A DNA stretch of 55,482 bases, from assembly GCA_025454255.1 (NCBI GenBank), contig JALOOU010000010.1, positions 1 through 55,482 on the forward strand, in the 5' to 3' direction. The notes under the pieces were generated by a model, which saw nothing but the letters and a program-made list of their open reading frames with translations, was not told the origin of the DNA and did not search any database. Below are positions 42,062-49,144 of the stretch, one piece after another (the stretch's first letter is position 1; each line of letters starts with the position of its first letter). The position numbers and the translations under genes were made by a program. The DNA comes from Desulfobacterales bacterium (GTDB lineage Bacteria; Desulfobacterota; Desulfobacteria; Desulfobacterales; SpSt-501).

Positions 42062-42493
42062 ATGCCCCAGGGAGAGATCATCACCGACGATGCCCGCATC
42101 CGGCGCCTGCTCAGCGACGCCAAAACAGTGGCGGTGTTGGGGTTGAGCCCCAAACCGGGGCGGGACTCCTACCGCGTCGCGGAATACCTCAAGTCCAAGG
42201 GGTTCCGCATCATCCCCGTGCGTCCCGCCCAAACTGAAATCTTGGGCGAAAAGGTGGTTGCCTCGCTCGCGGAGGTGGCCGGCCCGGTCGACATCGTGGA
42301 TGTGTTCCGCAGCCCGGAGCAGGTGCTGCCGCATGCGCGCGAGGCGATTGCGTTGAGGCCGAAGGTCTTCTGGATGCAGGAGGGCATCGCCCACCAGGAG
42401 GCTGCGGAGTTGCTCATGGCGGCGGGGATCGATGTGGTCATGGACCGCTGCATCAAGAAGGATCATGAACGACTCTTCGGCCTATCGGCGTAA
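42062..42493 (+). CDS. CoA-binding domain protein (YccU-like)
   Basis: 143 residues, one Rossmann-like CoA-binding domain. VAVLGLSPKPGRDSYRVAEYLKSKGFRIIPVRPAQTEILGEKVVASLAEV, PVDIVDVFRSPEQVLPHAREAIALRPKVFWMQEGIAHQEAAELLMAAGI and MDRCIKKDHERL match the YccU group. These bind CoA or acyl-CoA; some relatives are fused to acetyltransferases. It overlaps the next gene by 29 bases, so expression of the Cys-rich mini-protein is coupled to it. ATG 42062 is preceded by AGAGG. Confidence 0.85.
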   Translation: MPQGEIITDDARIRRLLSDAKTVAVLGLSPKPGRDSYRVAEYLKSKGFRIIPVRPAQTEILGEKVVASLAEVAGPVDIVDVFRSPEQVLPHAREAIALRPKVFWMQEGIAHQEAAELLMAAGIDVVMDRCIKKDHERLFGLSA

Positions 42494-42680
42494 GCACCGC
42501 GTCGGACGAGAGCTCGCCTGCGACTGCTGCCGCAAGATCTTCCCCTTCTGCTGGCGCTGCCGCTGCGGGTTCAAGATCTGCCAGGCGTGCATGTATGAAA
42601 ACGTCTGGGGGATGTCCTGCAACGGCATCACCTGGGAGTGCCCCGACTGCGGCGGACAAAACGGCTTCGGCAACCAGTGA
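42465..42680 (+). CDS. Cysteine-rich mini-protein (zinc- or metal-binding)
   Basis: 71 residues with 12 cysteines in a tight series: CDCC, CWRCRCGFKICQAC, MSCNG, CPDCGG. It is too short for an enzyme and probably binds two or three zinc ions or an Fe-S centre; aromatic residues follow the metal pairs. ATG 42465 has GAAGGATC directly before it. It overlaps the upstream CoA-binding gene and is followed 67 bases later by a small helical gene and a radical SAM gene. Family not recognised. Confidence 0.75.
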   Translation: MNDSSAYRRKHRVGRELACDCCRKIFPFCWRCRCGFKICQACMYENVWGMSCNGITWECPDCGGQNGFGNQ

Positions 42681-42747
42681 AAGCGCGACGGCGGCAGCCG
42701 CCGAGGCGTTGCCGGCAAGATGCGCCTCCAAGGGAGCGATTCCAGCG

Positions 42748-43047
42748 ATGACGGCCAAAATCATTGCCATCGAGGAGATGTTGGGCCCGCTGCGCGGCCC
42801 GCTCGGCAACATCATGCGCATGGTGCCCGATCGCGACCAGCACGATGTCAACCTGCTGCGGCTGCTGGCGTTTCGACTGCGGATCGACGGCGAGGCGGCG
42901 CTCAAGGACTACCTCCTCTCCCGGATCCGGGATGCCATCCAGTGCGGGTACTCCGGCAGCCTGTACGATTTTTTGAAGCGCGACCCCAGCAACGCGGAAT
43001 GCCCGACCGCAACGGAAGAGGAGCCCGCCGATCCCGGCGCGGCATAG
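42748..43047 (+). CDS. Small helical protein, function unknown
   Basis: 99 residues: EEMLGPLRGPLGNIMRMVPDRDQHDVNLLRLLAFRLRI, EAALKDYLLSRIRDAI and GYSGSLYDFLKRDP. It looks like a compact helical domain with a disordered tail. The TAG stop is 7 bases before the next ATG, so it is co-translated with the radical SAM gene. ATG 42748 is chosen because the frame upstream is Ala/Ser-rich and shadows the mini-protein; its AAGGGAG is 12 bases away. Confidence 0.65.
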   Translation: MTAKIIAIEEMLGPLRGPLGNIMRMVPDRDQHDVNLLRLLAFRLRIDGEAALKDYLLSRIRDAIQCGYSGSLYDFLKRDPSNAECPTATEEEPADPGAA

Positions 43048-43053
43048 GGAGCC

Positions 43054-43923
43054 ATGCACTACGAAGGCACCATCATCCGCCCGCCCAGCGAGGCCAACAG
43101 CATCCTGCTCCAGGTCACTGTCGGCTGTTCGCGCAACAAATGCACGTTTTGCGGCACCTACCGGGGCGAGCGCTTCCGGATCAAATCCGACGATGTCGTC
43201 ATGGAGGACATCCGCTTTGCCGCCACCCACTGCCGCCGCCAGCGGCGGGTGTTCCTGTGCGACGGGGACGCCCTGATCGTCCCGCAGAGACGGCTGGTGT
43301 CGATCCTGCAGGCGATCCGCGCGCAGCTGCCCTGGGTGACGCGCGTCGGCGCCTACGCGAATGCGAAGAGCCTTCAGCTCAAACGCCCAGAAGAGCTGGA
43401 GCAGCTGCGCGAACTGGGACTTGGCATCGTTTACATGGGCGTGGAGTCCGGGGACGACGAGACGCTCACGGCCATCAACAAGGGGGCCGACGCCGGCCGG
43501 TTGAGCGCGATGGGGCGCAAAGCCAAGCAGGCCGGTCTCAAACTCTCGATCACGGTGATCCTGGGGATCGCCGGCCGGGAGCGCTCCGCGGTCCACGCCC
43601 GGGAGACCGGCCGCGTGCTCTCCGAGATCGACCCGGACTATGTGGGCGCACTCAGCCTGATGCTGATCCCGGGAACCCCGCTTCACAACGAGTGGCAGGC
43701 GGGGCGCTTCCCGCTGCTGGAGCCGCAGGAGATGCTCTGCGAGCTGCGCACCATGATCGCCGAAACCCATCTCTCGCTGGGGCTGTTCCATGCCAACCAC
43801 GCCTCCAACTACCTGCCGATCAAGGCGCGCATGCCCAAAGACAAACCCGCGGTTCTGGAGCTGATCGACCGGGCGCTGGCGGGCAGGGTCTCTCTCAAGC
43901 CGGAATACCTGCGCGCCTTGTGA
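43054..43923 (+). CDS. Radical SAM protein, function unknown
   Basis: 289 residues. Cluster motif CSRNKCTFC at about 25-33, VFLCDGDALIVPQRRL, GAYANAKSLQLKRPEELEQLRELGLGIVYMGVESGDDETL, LSITVILGIAGRE and LMLIPGTPLHNEW. No cobalamin domain is seen. Similar single-domain radical SAM proteins occur widely in Desulfobacterota and methanogens as ones of unknown function. It is the last gene of a four-gene unit (CoA-binding, Cys-rich, helical, radical SAM), so it may help a shared pathway. Start ATG 43054 follows TAGGGAGCC. Confidence 0.85.
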   Translation: MHYEGTIIRPPSEANSILLQVTVGCSRNKCTFCGTYRGERFRIKSDDVVMEDIRFAATHCRRQRRVFLCDGDALIVPQRRLVSILQAIRAQLPWVTRVGAYANAKSLQLKRPEELEQLRELGLGIVYMGVESGDDETLTAINKGADAGRLSAMGRKAKQAGLKLSITVILGIAGRERSAVHARETGRVLSEIDPDYVGALSLMLIPGTPLHNEWQAGRFPLLEPQEMLCELRTMIAETHLSLGLFHANHASNYLPIKARMPKDKPAVLELIDRALAGRVSLKPEYLRAL

Positions 43924-43973
43924 CCATCGCGGACAGATAGGCTCCTGCCGGACCGGGATGCGAAAGGGACAAG

Positions 43974-44255
43974 ATGGACCTCAAACTTCTGTTGACGACC
44001 TTCGGAATGGTATTCCTCGCGGAGCTGGGCGACAAAACCCAATTGGCGACGTTTTGCTTCTCCGCCGACTGTGAAGACTCCCGGCTTTCGGTCTTTTTGG
44101 GCTCGGCCGGCGCCCTCGTGCTCAGCTCCCTGATTGCGGTGCTGCTCGGAGCCGGCATCAGCCGCTTCGTCTCACCGACCGCCATCAAGCTGGGGGCCGG
44201 GATTTTTTTCCTGGTGGTCGGCAGCTGGACCATCTACAGCGCCATGCGGACCTGA
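43974..44255 (+). CDS. Half-size TMEM165/GDT1 (UPF0016) membrane protein
   Basis: 93 residues with three hydrophobic helices and one copy of the family motif ELGDKTQLA, in a family whose full-length members carry two. It is complete at both ends with a good ribosome site (AAGGGACAAG before ATG 43974). Single-motif members act as homo- or heterodimers; full-length relatives move Mn2+ or Ca2+. No second half is found nearby. Confidence 0.85.
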   Translation: MDLKLLLTTFGMVFLAELGDKTQLATFCFSADCEDSRLSVFLGSAGALVLSSLIAVLLGAGISRFVSPTAIKLGAGIFFLVVGSWTIYSAMRT

Positions 44256-44275
44256 CCCGCGCAAGGGCCGCCCCG

Positions 44276-45400
44276 ATGCGCTCGTTTCTCAAAACCCTGC
44301 TCCTCTGCCCGACGGCCCTGCTGGCCGTGACGGGCGCCGTTTTTGCCCAGCCGCCCCCGCGCGGGGCCGTCCTGGATTTCACGCCCCTGATCGAGGCCGC
44401 CCGCGTGCCGGGCCCGCTGGACTTCTGCGGGGAGCCCGTGCCTCTAGCGCACCCGGAGGTGCGCGAGCGCATGGAGCGTGAGATGCTGCTGGTGCTGTGG
44501 GATGCCCCCATGGTGATCCTGTGGGCCAAGCGGGCCGGCCAGCACCTGGAGGCCATCGAGTCCGCCCTGAAGGCCCACAAGCTGCCGCTCGACCTCAAGT
44601 ACGTGCCCATCGCGGAGAGCAACCTCCGGCCGCATGCCGGCTCGCCCAAGGGAGCCATGGGATTTTGGCAGTTCATGGGGCCCACTGCCCAAAAATACGG
44701 TCTCCAGGTCGACTCGGAAAAGGACCAGCGACGCAATCTGGCCGACTCGACCGCAGCCGCCATCGCCTACCTGAAAGAGCTCCATGGCATGTTCGGGTCC
44801 TGGACGCTCGCGGCGGCGGCCTACAACATGGGGGAAAACGGGCTGCGGCGGGAGATCGCCGCCCAGGATGTGCGCGACTACTACCGCCTCTACCTGCCCT
44901 TGGAAACCCAGCGCTATGTTTTCCGCATCCTGGCCGCCAAGCTGATTCTCTCCGATCCCGGCCGCTACGGGTTCCACCTCACTCCGGAGGAGCTCTACCG
45001 GCCTGCGGCGGTGGATATCGCCACCGTGGAGGTTGCCGCGGAAACCCCTGTGCTCGCCCTCGCCCGTGCGGCCGGCACCGACTTCAAGACGATCAAAGAT
45101 CTCAACCCCGAGATCCGGGGCTACCGGCTCGCGCCCGGCCGGCACCAGCTGCGGCTGCCTGCGAACTCCGCCAAGAACTTCCAGGCACGGCTGGCCGAGG
45201 AGGTCCAGCGTATCAAGGGGGATGAGGAGACCATCGTCTACGTCGTCAAAGAGGGGGACTCCCTGGGGGCGATCGCCGAGCGGTTCAGGGTGCCGTTGTC
45301 GGAAATCAACCGGCGCAATCAGCTGGACCCGAAGAAGCCGATCCACCCGGGCCAGCGCCTGTCGATCGCCATAAAGCGCGGGGAGGAGCCGCCGCCGTGA
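44276..45400 (+). CDS. MltD-like membrane-bound lytic transglycosylase with LysM
   Basis: 374 residues. Signal peptide MRSFLKTLLLCPTALLAVTGAVFA. The SLT domain carries AESNLRPHAGSPKGAMGFWQFM with the catalytic Glu114, then YNMGENGLRREI. A LysM domain (TIVYVVKEGDSLGAIAERFRVPLSEINRRN) at about 320-366 binds peptidoglycan. It cuts glycan strands and is periplasmic, anchored to the envelope. It is 20 bases after the TMEM165-like gene. Ends 15 bases before the stop of the convergent YhbY gene. Confidence 0.9.
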   Translation: MRSFLKTLLLCPTALLAVTGAVFAQPPPRGAVLDFTPLIEAARVPGPLDFCGEPVPLAHPEVRERMEREMLLVLWDAPMVILWAKRAGQHLEAIESALKAHKLPLDLKYVPIAESNLRPHAGSPKGAMGFWQFMGPTAQKYGLQVDSEKDQRRNLADSTAAAIAYLKELHGMFGSWTLAAAAYNMGENGLRREIAAQDVRDYYRLYLPLETQRYVFRILAAKLILSDPGRYGFHLTPEELYRPAAVDIATVEVAAETPVLALARAAGTDFKTIKDLNPEIRGYRLAPGRHQLRLPANSAKNFQARLAEEVQRIKGDEETIVYVVKEGDSLGAIAERFRVPLSEINRRNQLDPKKPIHPGQRLSIAIKRGEEPPP

Positions 45401-45415
45401 GGCCGCGGATCGGCC

Positions 45416-45754
45416 TCAGCCGTTTTGAGGCAACGGGCGGTCCGCACGGGGCGGGAGTTTGATTTTGCGTTTTTCGCGGTCGGGATGCGGGCGGTAGAAA
45501 ATGGCCACATTCCCGATGAGCCCGGCCAGAGCGCTGTCGGTGTTCTGCGCGATGGCGGCGGCGATGGAGGATCTCTGGCCACGCTCCTTGAGTTCGGCGA
45601 GCTTGACCTTGATCAGCTCATGAACGCCCAACGCCTCGGAGAGGGATGCGAGCACGGCGGCCGTCACGCCCTTTTGGCCGACGAACACCACCGGCTTGAG
45701 GCCGTGGGCCAGGCCGCGCAGATATTTTGCCTGGGAACTGGTGAGCGGTTGCAT
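45416..45754 (-). CDS. yhbY: YhbY-family RNA-binding protein
   Basis: 112 residues with the CRM/YhbY fold: LTSSQAKYLRGLAHGLKPVVFVGQKGVT, LGVHELIKVKLAE and LIGNVAIFYRPHPDREKRKI. It is linked to late large-subunit ribosome assembly. The chosen start ATG 45754 (MQPLTSSQ) follows AAGG at 10 bases; 13 further residues upstream are unlikely. The mostly GC-rich gap to the next gene (45755-45992, 238 bases) shows nothing clear. Confidence 0.9.
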   Translation of the reverse strand: MQPLTSSQAKYLRGLAHGLKPVVFVGQKGVTAAVLASLSEALGVHELIKVKLAELKERGQRSSIAAAIAQNTDSALAGLIGNVAIFYRPHPDREKRKIKLPPRADRPLPQNG

Positions 45755-45992
45755 CGCAAAAAAACCTTCGTTATAGATAGAAAGGGTTGACACCCCTGTC
45801 CAACGGCCGGGGGCCCCGCCATGGCGGGATTGCGGGCCTCTCGAACGTGCTCACGCCCTGTTGAGGCTGCGGCGCTTTCGAATCGGCCTCCCGCCTTGCC
45901 CGCAACCGTGATCCAAGGTTCTGAAACCTTTTATGGAACATGGGCAGGTGAACCTGAAAACGCTCTCCCCCGCCATTCCACAGAGGTGCGCC

Positions 45993-46340
45993 ATGCAGAA
46001 GCCAAACTACCCCCAGGAGGCCGTCTCGTTTCAGATCCAGACCTATCGGCAGCCGAAAGACATCCGCACGCTGCGGGCCCGGAATGTATCATTTTCCGGC
46101 AGCCCGCGCAAACACCCCTACGCCCCGGATAAGATCATCCTGGTGGCCGACCCATACAGCACCAACACGATCTTCTTCGAATTCAGCAAGCAGGACATCG
46201 CCTTCGTGGAGGAGCTGCCGAGCATCGTGGACATGGACGGGAGCACGGTCACCATGATGCGCCTGTGGGTCAAGAAGGGCAGCCTCGCCGTGCGCAGCAC
46301 GCCGTTCATCGCCGGCGACACCCGGGCGGACTCCGATTAA
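45993..46340 (+). CDS. Conserved-looking protein of unknown function
   Basis: 115 residues. It contains EAVSFQIQTYRQPKDIRTLRARNVSFSGSPRKHPYAPDKIILVADPYSTNTIFFEFSKQDIAFVEELPSIVDMDGSTVTMMRLWVKKGSLAVRS, a coherent alpha/beta domain without obvious catalytic residues. I have seen close patterns in Desulfobacterota but cannot name the function. ATG 45993 follows GAGGTGCGCC. A hairpin plus T-run ends its transcript. Confidence 0.7.
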   Translation: MQKPNYPQEAVSFQIQTYRQPKDIRTLRARNVSFSGSPRKHPYAPDKIILVADPYSTNTIFFEFSKQDIAFVEELPSIVDMDGSTVTMMRLWVKKGSLAVRSTPFIAGDTRADSD

Positions 46341-46365
46341 CGCAGGGCCGGGGGAATCGTCAGCC

Positions 46366-46453
46366 TTACACGGGCAGCACGTGGATCGCCTTGATGATTA
46401 GATCCACGGCGTCGCCCTTTTTTCAAGTTCAAGCTCCGCGACCGGTTCCGAGG
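46366..46453 (-). pseudogene. TOBE-domain (molybdate/tungstate-binding) relic
   Basis: After the yedF stop the minus strand reads, across one frame change at an A-run, EPVAELELEK then KGDAVDLIIKAIHVLPV and TAA. This fits the end of a TOBE domain (Gly-Asp-x-Val-x-x-x-Ile-Lys-Ala-x-x-Val). No start and no N-terminal half remain. It is a decayed or truncated molybdopterin/oxyanion-binding relic; the evidence is a short stretch only. Confidence 0.35.
46372..46423 (+). terminator. Candidate Rho-independent terminator
   Basis: CGTGGATC (46380-46387) pairs with GATCCACG (46401-46408), flanked by GGGC and GCCC, and is followed by TTTTTT (46418-46423). It is 32 bases after the stop at 46340. The same bases also hold a TOBE-like peptide on the minus strand, so the hairpin may partly reflect that relic. 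Confidence 0.5.
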
Positions 46454-47050
46454 TCAGAGGTTGACCACCTTGTCCGCCAGCTGCATCGCCGTGACGATGT
46501 CCAGCATGTTGGTCGTCTCCCCCACCTGCTTGCGCTCCAGCAGGTTGAAGTGGGTCAAACAGGTCCCGCACACGAGGATCTTGAGCCCGGCCCGTTCATA
46601 GGCCTTGAGCTCTTCCAGCACCTCCGAGCCGTCGACGGCGAGCTTGACGCCATTGTTCACGAAGACCAGGCGCCACAACTCCGGGCCCATTTCCTTCAAG
46701 GTGCGCAGGAAGTTGACCATCAGCTTGACTCCGAGGTGATCGTCGCCAAAGCCGATGCGGTCGGTGGCGCACATCACCATGATCTTGTTCGACTCGGCCG
46801 CAGGCCGGGCCGCCGGCTGCCCGGCAGGAGCGGGAGCAGCCCCGCAGCGGCCGACAACGACGAAATCCCCGGCCGAGCGCTCCAGCACGGTCGCGAAGCC
46901 CTGGGACTCCAGAAAGCGTTTGACGTTTTCCTGGGAGGCCGCATTGTCCACCAGCACGCGGACCCCGGCGGGCTTCTCCTGGTCCAGCGTGGCCTTGGTG
47001 TGCAGCACGGGCGCGGGGCATGCCAGGCCGCGGGCATCTATCTCTTTCAT
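46454..47050 (-). CDS. yedF: Selenium-metabolism protein YedF (TusA-like/DsrE-like)
   Basis: 198 residues. A TusA-like domain at about 1-70 with ARGLACPAPVL carries the Cys-Pro-x-Pro motif, then a Pro/Ala linker and a DsrE-like domain from about 85 (VMCATDRIGFGDDHLGVKLMVNFLRTL, GLKILVCGTCLTHFNLLE). The family is linked to selenium use and regularly sits by selD. ATG 47050 follows GAGG at 7 bases and lies 89 bases after selD, so the two are read together. Confidence 0.92.
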   Translation of the reverse strand: MKEIDARGLACPAPVLHTKATLDQEKPAGVRVLVDNAASQENVKRFLESQGFATVLERSAGDFVVVGRCGAAPAPAGQPAARPAAESNKIMVMCATDRIGFGDDHLGVKLMVNFLRTLKEMGPELWRLVFVNNGVKLAVDGSEVLEELKAYERAGLKILVCGTCLTHFNLLERKQVGETTNMLDIVTAMQLADKVVNL

Positions 47051-47139
47051 CTCGGCACCTCGCTTCGAAACCGGGTCGGGTGGTTGGGGTATAGGATTCG
47101 GTGTTTGGTGAACCGTGTTCGGTGCACCACGGGCGCTTG

Positions 47140-48189
47140 TCACTCCACCCGGATCTTCTCTTCCGGCCCTGGCAGCACTTCGCCGATCTCGGCGGATGGA
47201 GCGACCCCGGCATCGCCCAGGGCCTTCAGGAGCTCGCCGGCCTGGGCGGCACCCACGCTGATCAGAAGTCCGCCCGAGGTCTGGGGATCGAAGAGCACAT
47301 CCCGCAGCGGCCGATCGACGGCGTCGTGAAAGGCGACCATCGCCTCGCGGAACTCCCTGTTTTTGTGCGCGCCGGCCGGGATCAGCCCCATCGCGGCATA
47401 CCCCAGCGCTTCCGGGAACACCGGCACCTGTTTCGCAAAGAGCCGCACCCCGGCGCCGGAGCCGCTCACCATTTCAGCCAGGTGCCCCAGCAGGCCGAAG
47501 CCGGTCACATCGGTGCAGGCGTGCACGTCGAAACGGGCCATGGCCTCGCAGGCCTTGCGGTTGAGCGCCGCCATGAGGCGCATGACCTTTTCGGCCAGCT
47601 CCGGCGGGGCCATGCCGGCCTTGACGGCGGTGTTGATAATGCCGGTGCCGAGGGGTTTGGTCAGGACCAGTCGATCCCCGGGGACAAGATTCTTCTTGGT
47701 GAGAACCCGGTCGGGGTGGACGAACCCGGTGACCGCGAGGCCGTACTTGAGCTCCTTGTCCTCGATGCTGTGCCCGCCCACCAGGACCACGCCGGCCTCC
47801 GACATCTTGTCCAGGCCGCCCTGGATGATCCGCCGCAGGATGGAGAGGTCCATCTCCTTGACGGGGAAGGCCACGAGATTCATGGCGGTCTTGGGCACCC
47901 CGCCCATGGCGTAGACGTCGCTCAGCGCGTTGGCGGCGGCGATCTGCCCGAACCAGTAGGGGTCGTCCACGACCGGGGTGAAGAAGTCCACCGTCTGGAT
48001 CAGGGCCAGGGTGGCGGAGACCCGGTAGACCCCGGCGTCGTCGGCCCGCTCGAGCCCCACGAGCACATTCTCATCCGTCGGGATGTGGATCCCGCACAAA
48101 GCCCGGTCCAGGTCCCCTGGCGCCAGCTTGGAGGCTCAGCCGGCGCCGGCGACCGTTGCGGTCAGGCGGATATGTCTGGTCTCTTTCAT
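47140..48189 (-). CDS. selD: Selenide, water dikinase SelD with in-frame UGA (selenocysteine)
   Basis: Makes monoselenophosphate from ATP and selenide. From ATG 48189 the frame runs MKETRHIRLTATVAGAG, a TGA at 48136-48138 (codon 18) and ASKLAPGDLDRALCGIHI; without the recoding the frame begins only at 48099 and lacks the catalytic loop. In SelD the residue at this place is Cys or Sec, followed by a Lys nearby, here three residues on. Total 349 residues with Sec. The rest is standard: NVLVGLERADDAGVYR, FFTPVVDDPYWFGQIAAANALSDVYAMGG, GGHSIED and CTDVTGFGLLGHLAEM. A hairpin that fits a bacterial SECIS begins 15 bases after the TGA. Upstream is a small zinc-binding gene, downstream yedF. Confidence 0.93.
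48093..48138 (-). promoter_or_regulatory. Bacterial SECIS element in selD
   Basis: After the UGA and 15 bases, CCAGG, loop GGA, CCTGG form a perfect 5-bp stem with a 3-base loop; lower down AAGC pairs with GCTT around an internal loop. The loop starts about 20 bases from the UGA, inside the 16-37 range of bacterial SECIS elements, and has a G first, as SelB needs. Confidence 0.8.
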
Positions 48190-48223
48190 ACGGCAGCTCA
48201 TTTTTCGCGCAACCTATCACACT

Positions 48224-48451
48224 TTACCCATCGCTGTCATCCACGACGCCGGTCAATGGGCATGCCAGTTCATCGGCCGAGTATGCGTGCATCCTCCCGC
48301 AAAACGGACACGGGGTGGACAAACGCAACTTCATTTCAAGGCGCTTCCGGCCGTTTGAATCCAAAGAGACTCCCCAATTCTCGACAATTTTATAGCCGTC
48401 GCTTCGGAACACCCGCTGCGTCAACCGACAGATAAAAACCAGCTTCATCAT
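48224..48451 (-). CDS. Small zinc-ribbon-like protein beside selD
   Basis: About 75 residues: MKLVFICRLTQRVFRSDGYKIVENWGVSLDSNG, then PCPFCGRMHAYSADELACPL with three or four metal-ligand cysteines and a His. It lies on the same strand, 34 bases upstream of selD. Small proteins of this kind occur in Desulfobacterota but I cannot name a function. ATG ATG at the start leaves either as possible; no strong ribosome site. Confidence 0.6.
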   Translation of the reverse strand: MMKLVFICRLTQRVFRSDGYKIVENWGVSLDSNGRKRLEMKLRLSTPCPFCGRMHAYSADELACPLTGVVDDSDG

Positions 48452-48565
48452 CCATACCGCTCAGGACATCACCCTTCGGGTTTCACGCCGGATCGCTTTC
48501 ACCCTTGATCTCTCCGGACAAGCTTCATTCCAAACTCCTCTTTCGCACGTAGGCTGGATTGACCT

Positions 48566-49105
48566 TCATGAGCGCGGGCTCGGTTGATAATTGCCGGCCA
48601 GAACTGCCGCGCCGACCGGCCCCACGATTTGGGGGTCATCCGCCGCCAGAACGGGCTGCTGCAGCGCCTCCTCCAGCAGGCGGCGCATGCAGTGGTTCTT
48701 GGCGACCCCACCGGAGAAAACCAACGGCCCGTCGGTGGAGACCCGCCGCAGCATGCCCGCTGCTCGGCGGAGCGCAGACGTATGCAGACTGAAGGCGATG
48801 GCCTTGCTGTCCTGGCCGCCGATGTCGAGCACGGTCGCAGCCTCCGGAAAGAAGCACCTCGCCCGGGCCGCATGGGCCTTGATCTCGGTCACGGTGGGTG
48901 CCTCGAAATCCACTTCGAACTGCCCGCGGCCGCAGCCGGTAGCGAGGATGCGGTCGCAGGTCACGCCGTCGAGCAGGCTGCGGGCGGCCGCCATGCCGTC
49001 ATAGCCGGTGTCCGCCTGCCGGCACTCCACGATCGCATGGTTTGCGACGACGACCAGCTTGACCGATCGGGAACCGATATCGATGCCGGCGCAGCGCATG
49101 TCCAT
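48566..49105 (-). pseudogene. 2-hydroxyacyl-CoA dehydratase activase (BcrA/HgdC family) with an internal deletion
   Basis: 179 residues in one frame, where the family has about 255-270. The ASKHA-type ATPase halves are recognisable: MRCAGIDIGSRSVKLVVV, ILATGCGRG, VLDIGGQDSKAI and VFSGGVAKNHCMRRLL, plus ADDPQIVGPVGAAVL at the end. Between DSKAI and the last third about 80 residues are missing, including the NDKCAAGTG loop and the second cysteine that hold the bridging 4Fe-4S cluster of the dimer. Without it, activation of the dehydratase by electron transfer cannot work. The deletion is in frame. The partner dehydratase is also broken (51019-51239). Confidence 0.75.
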
Positions 49106-49144
49106 GTTCTCATCGCGGCTGGAGGCCGCCCCCACCGATATGAT

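Noticed and set aside
48136-48138. TGA in selD as nonsense mutation or sequencing error
   Set aside because: The residues on both sides fit SelD, the stop is exactly at the catalytic position and a SECIS-like hairpin follows; selenocysteine is the better reading.
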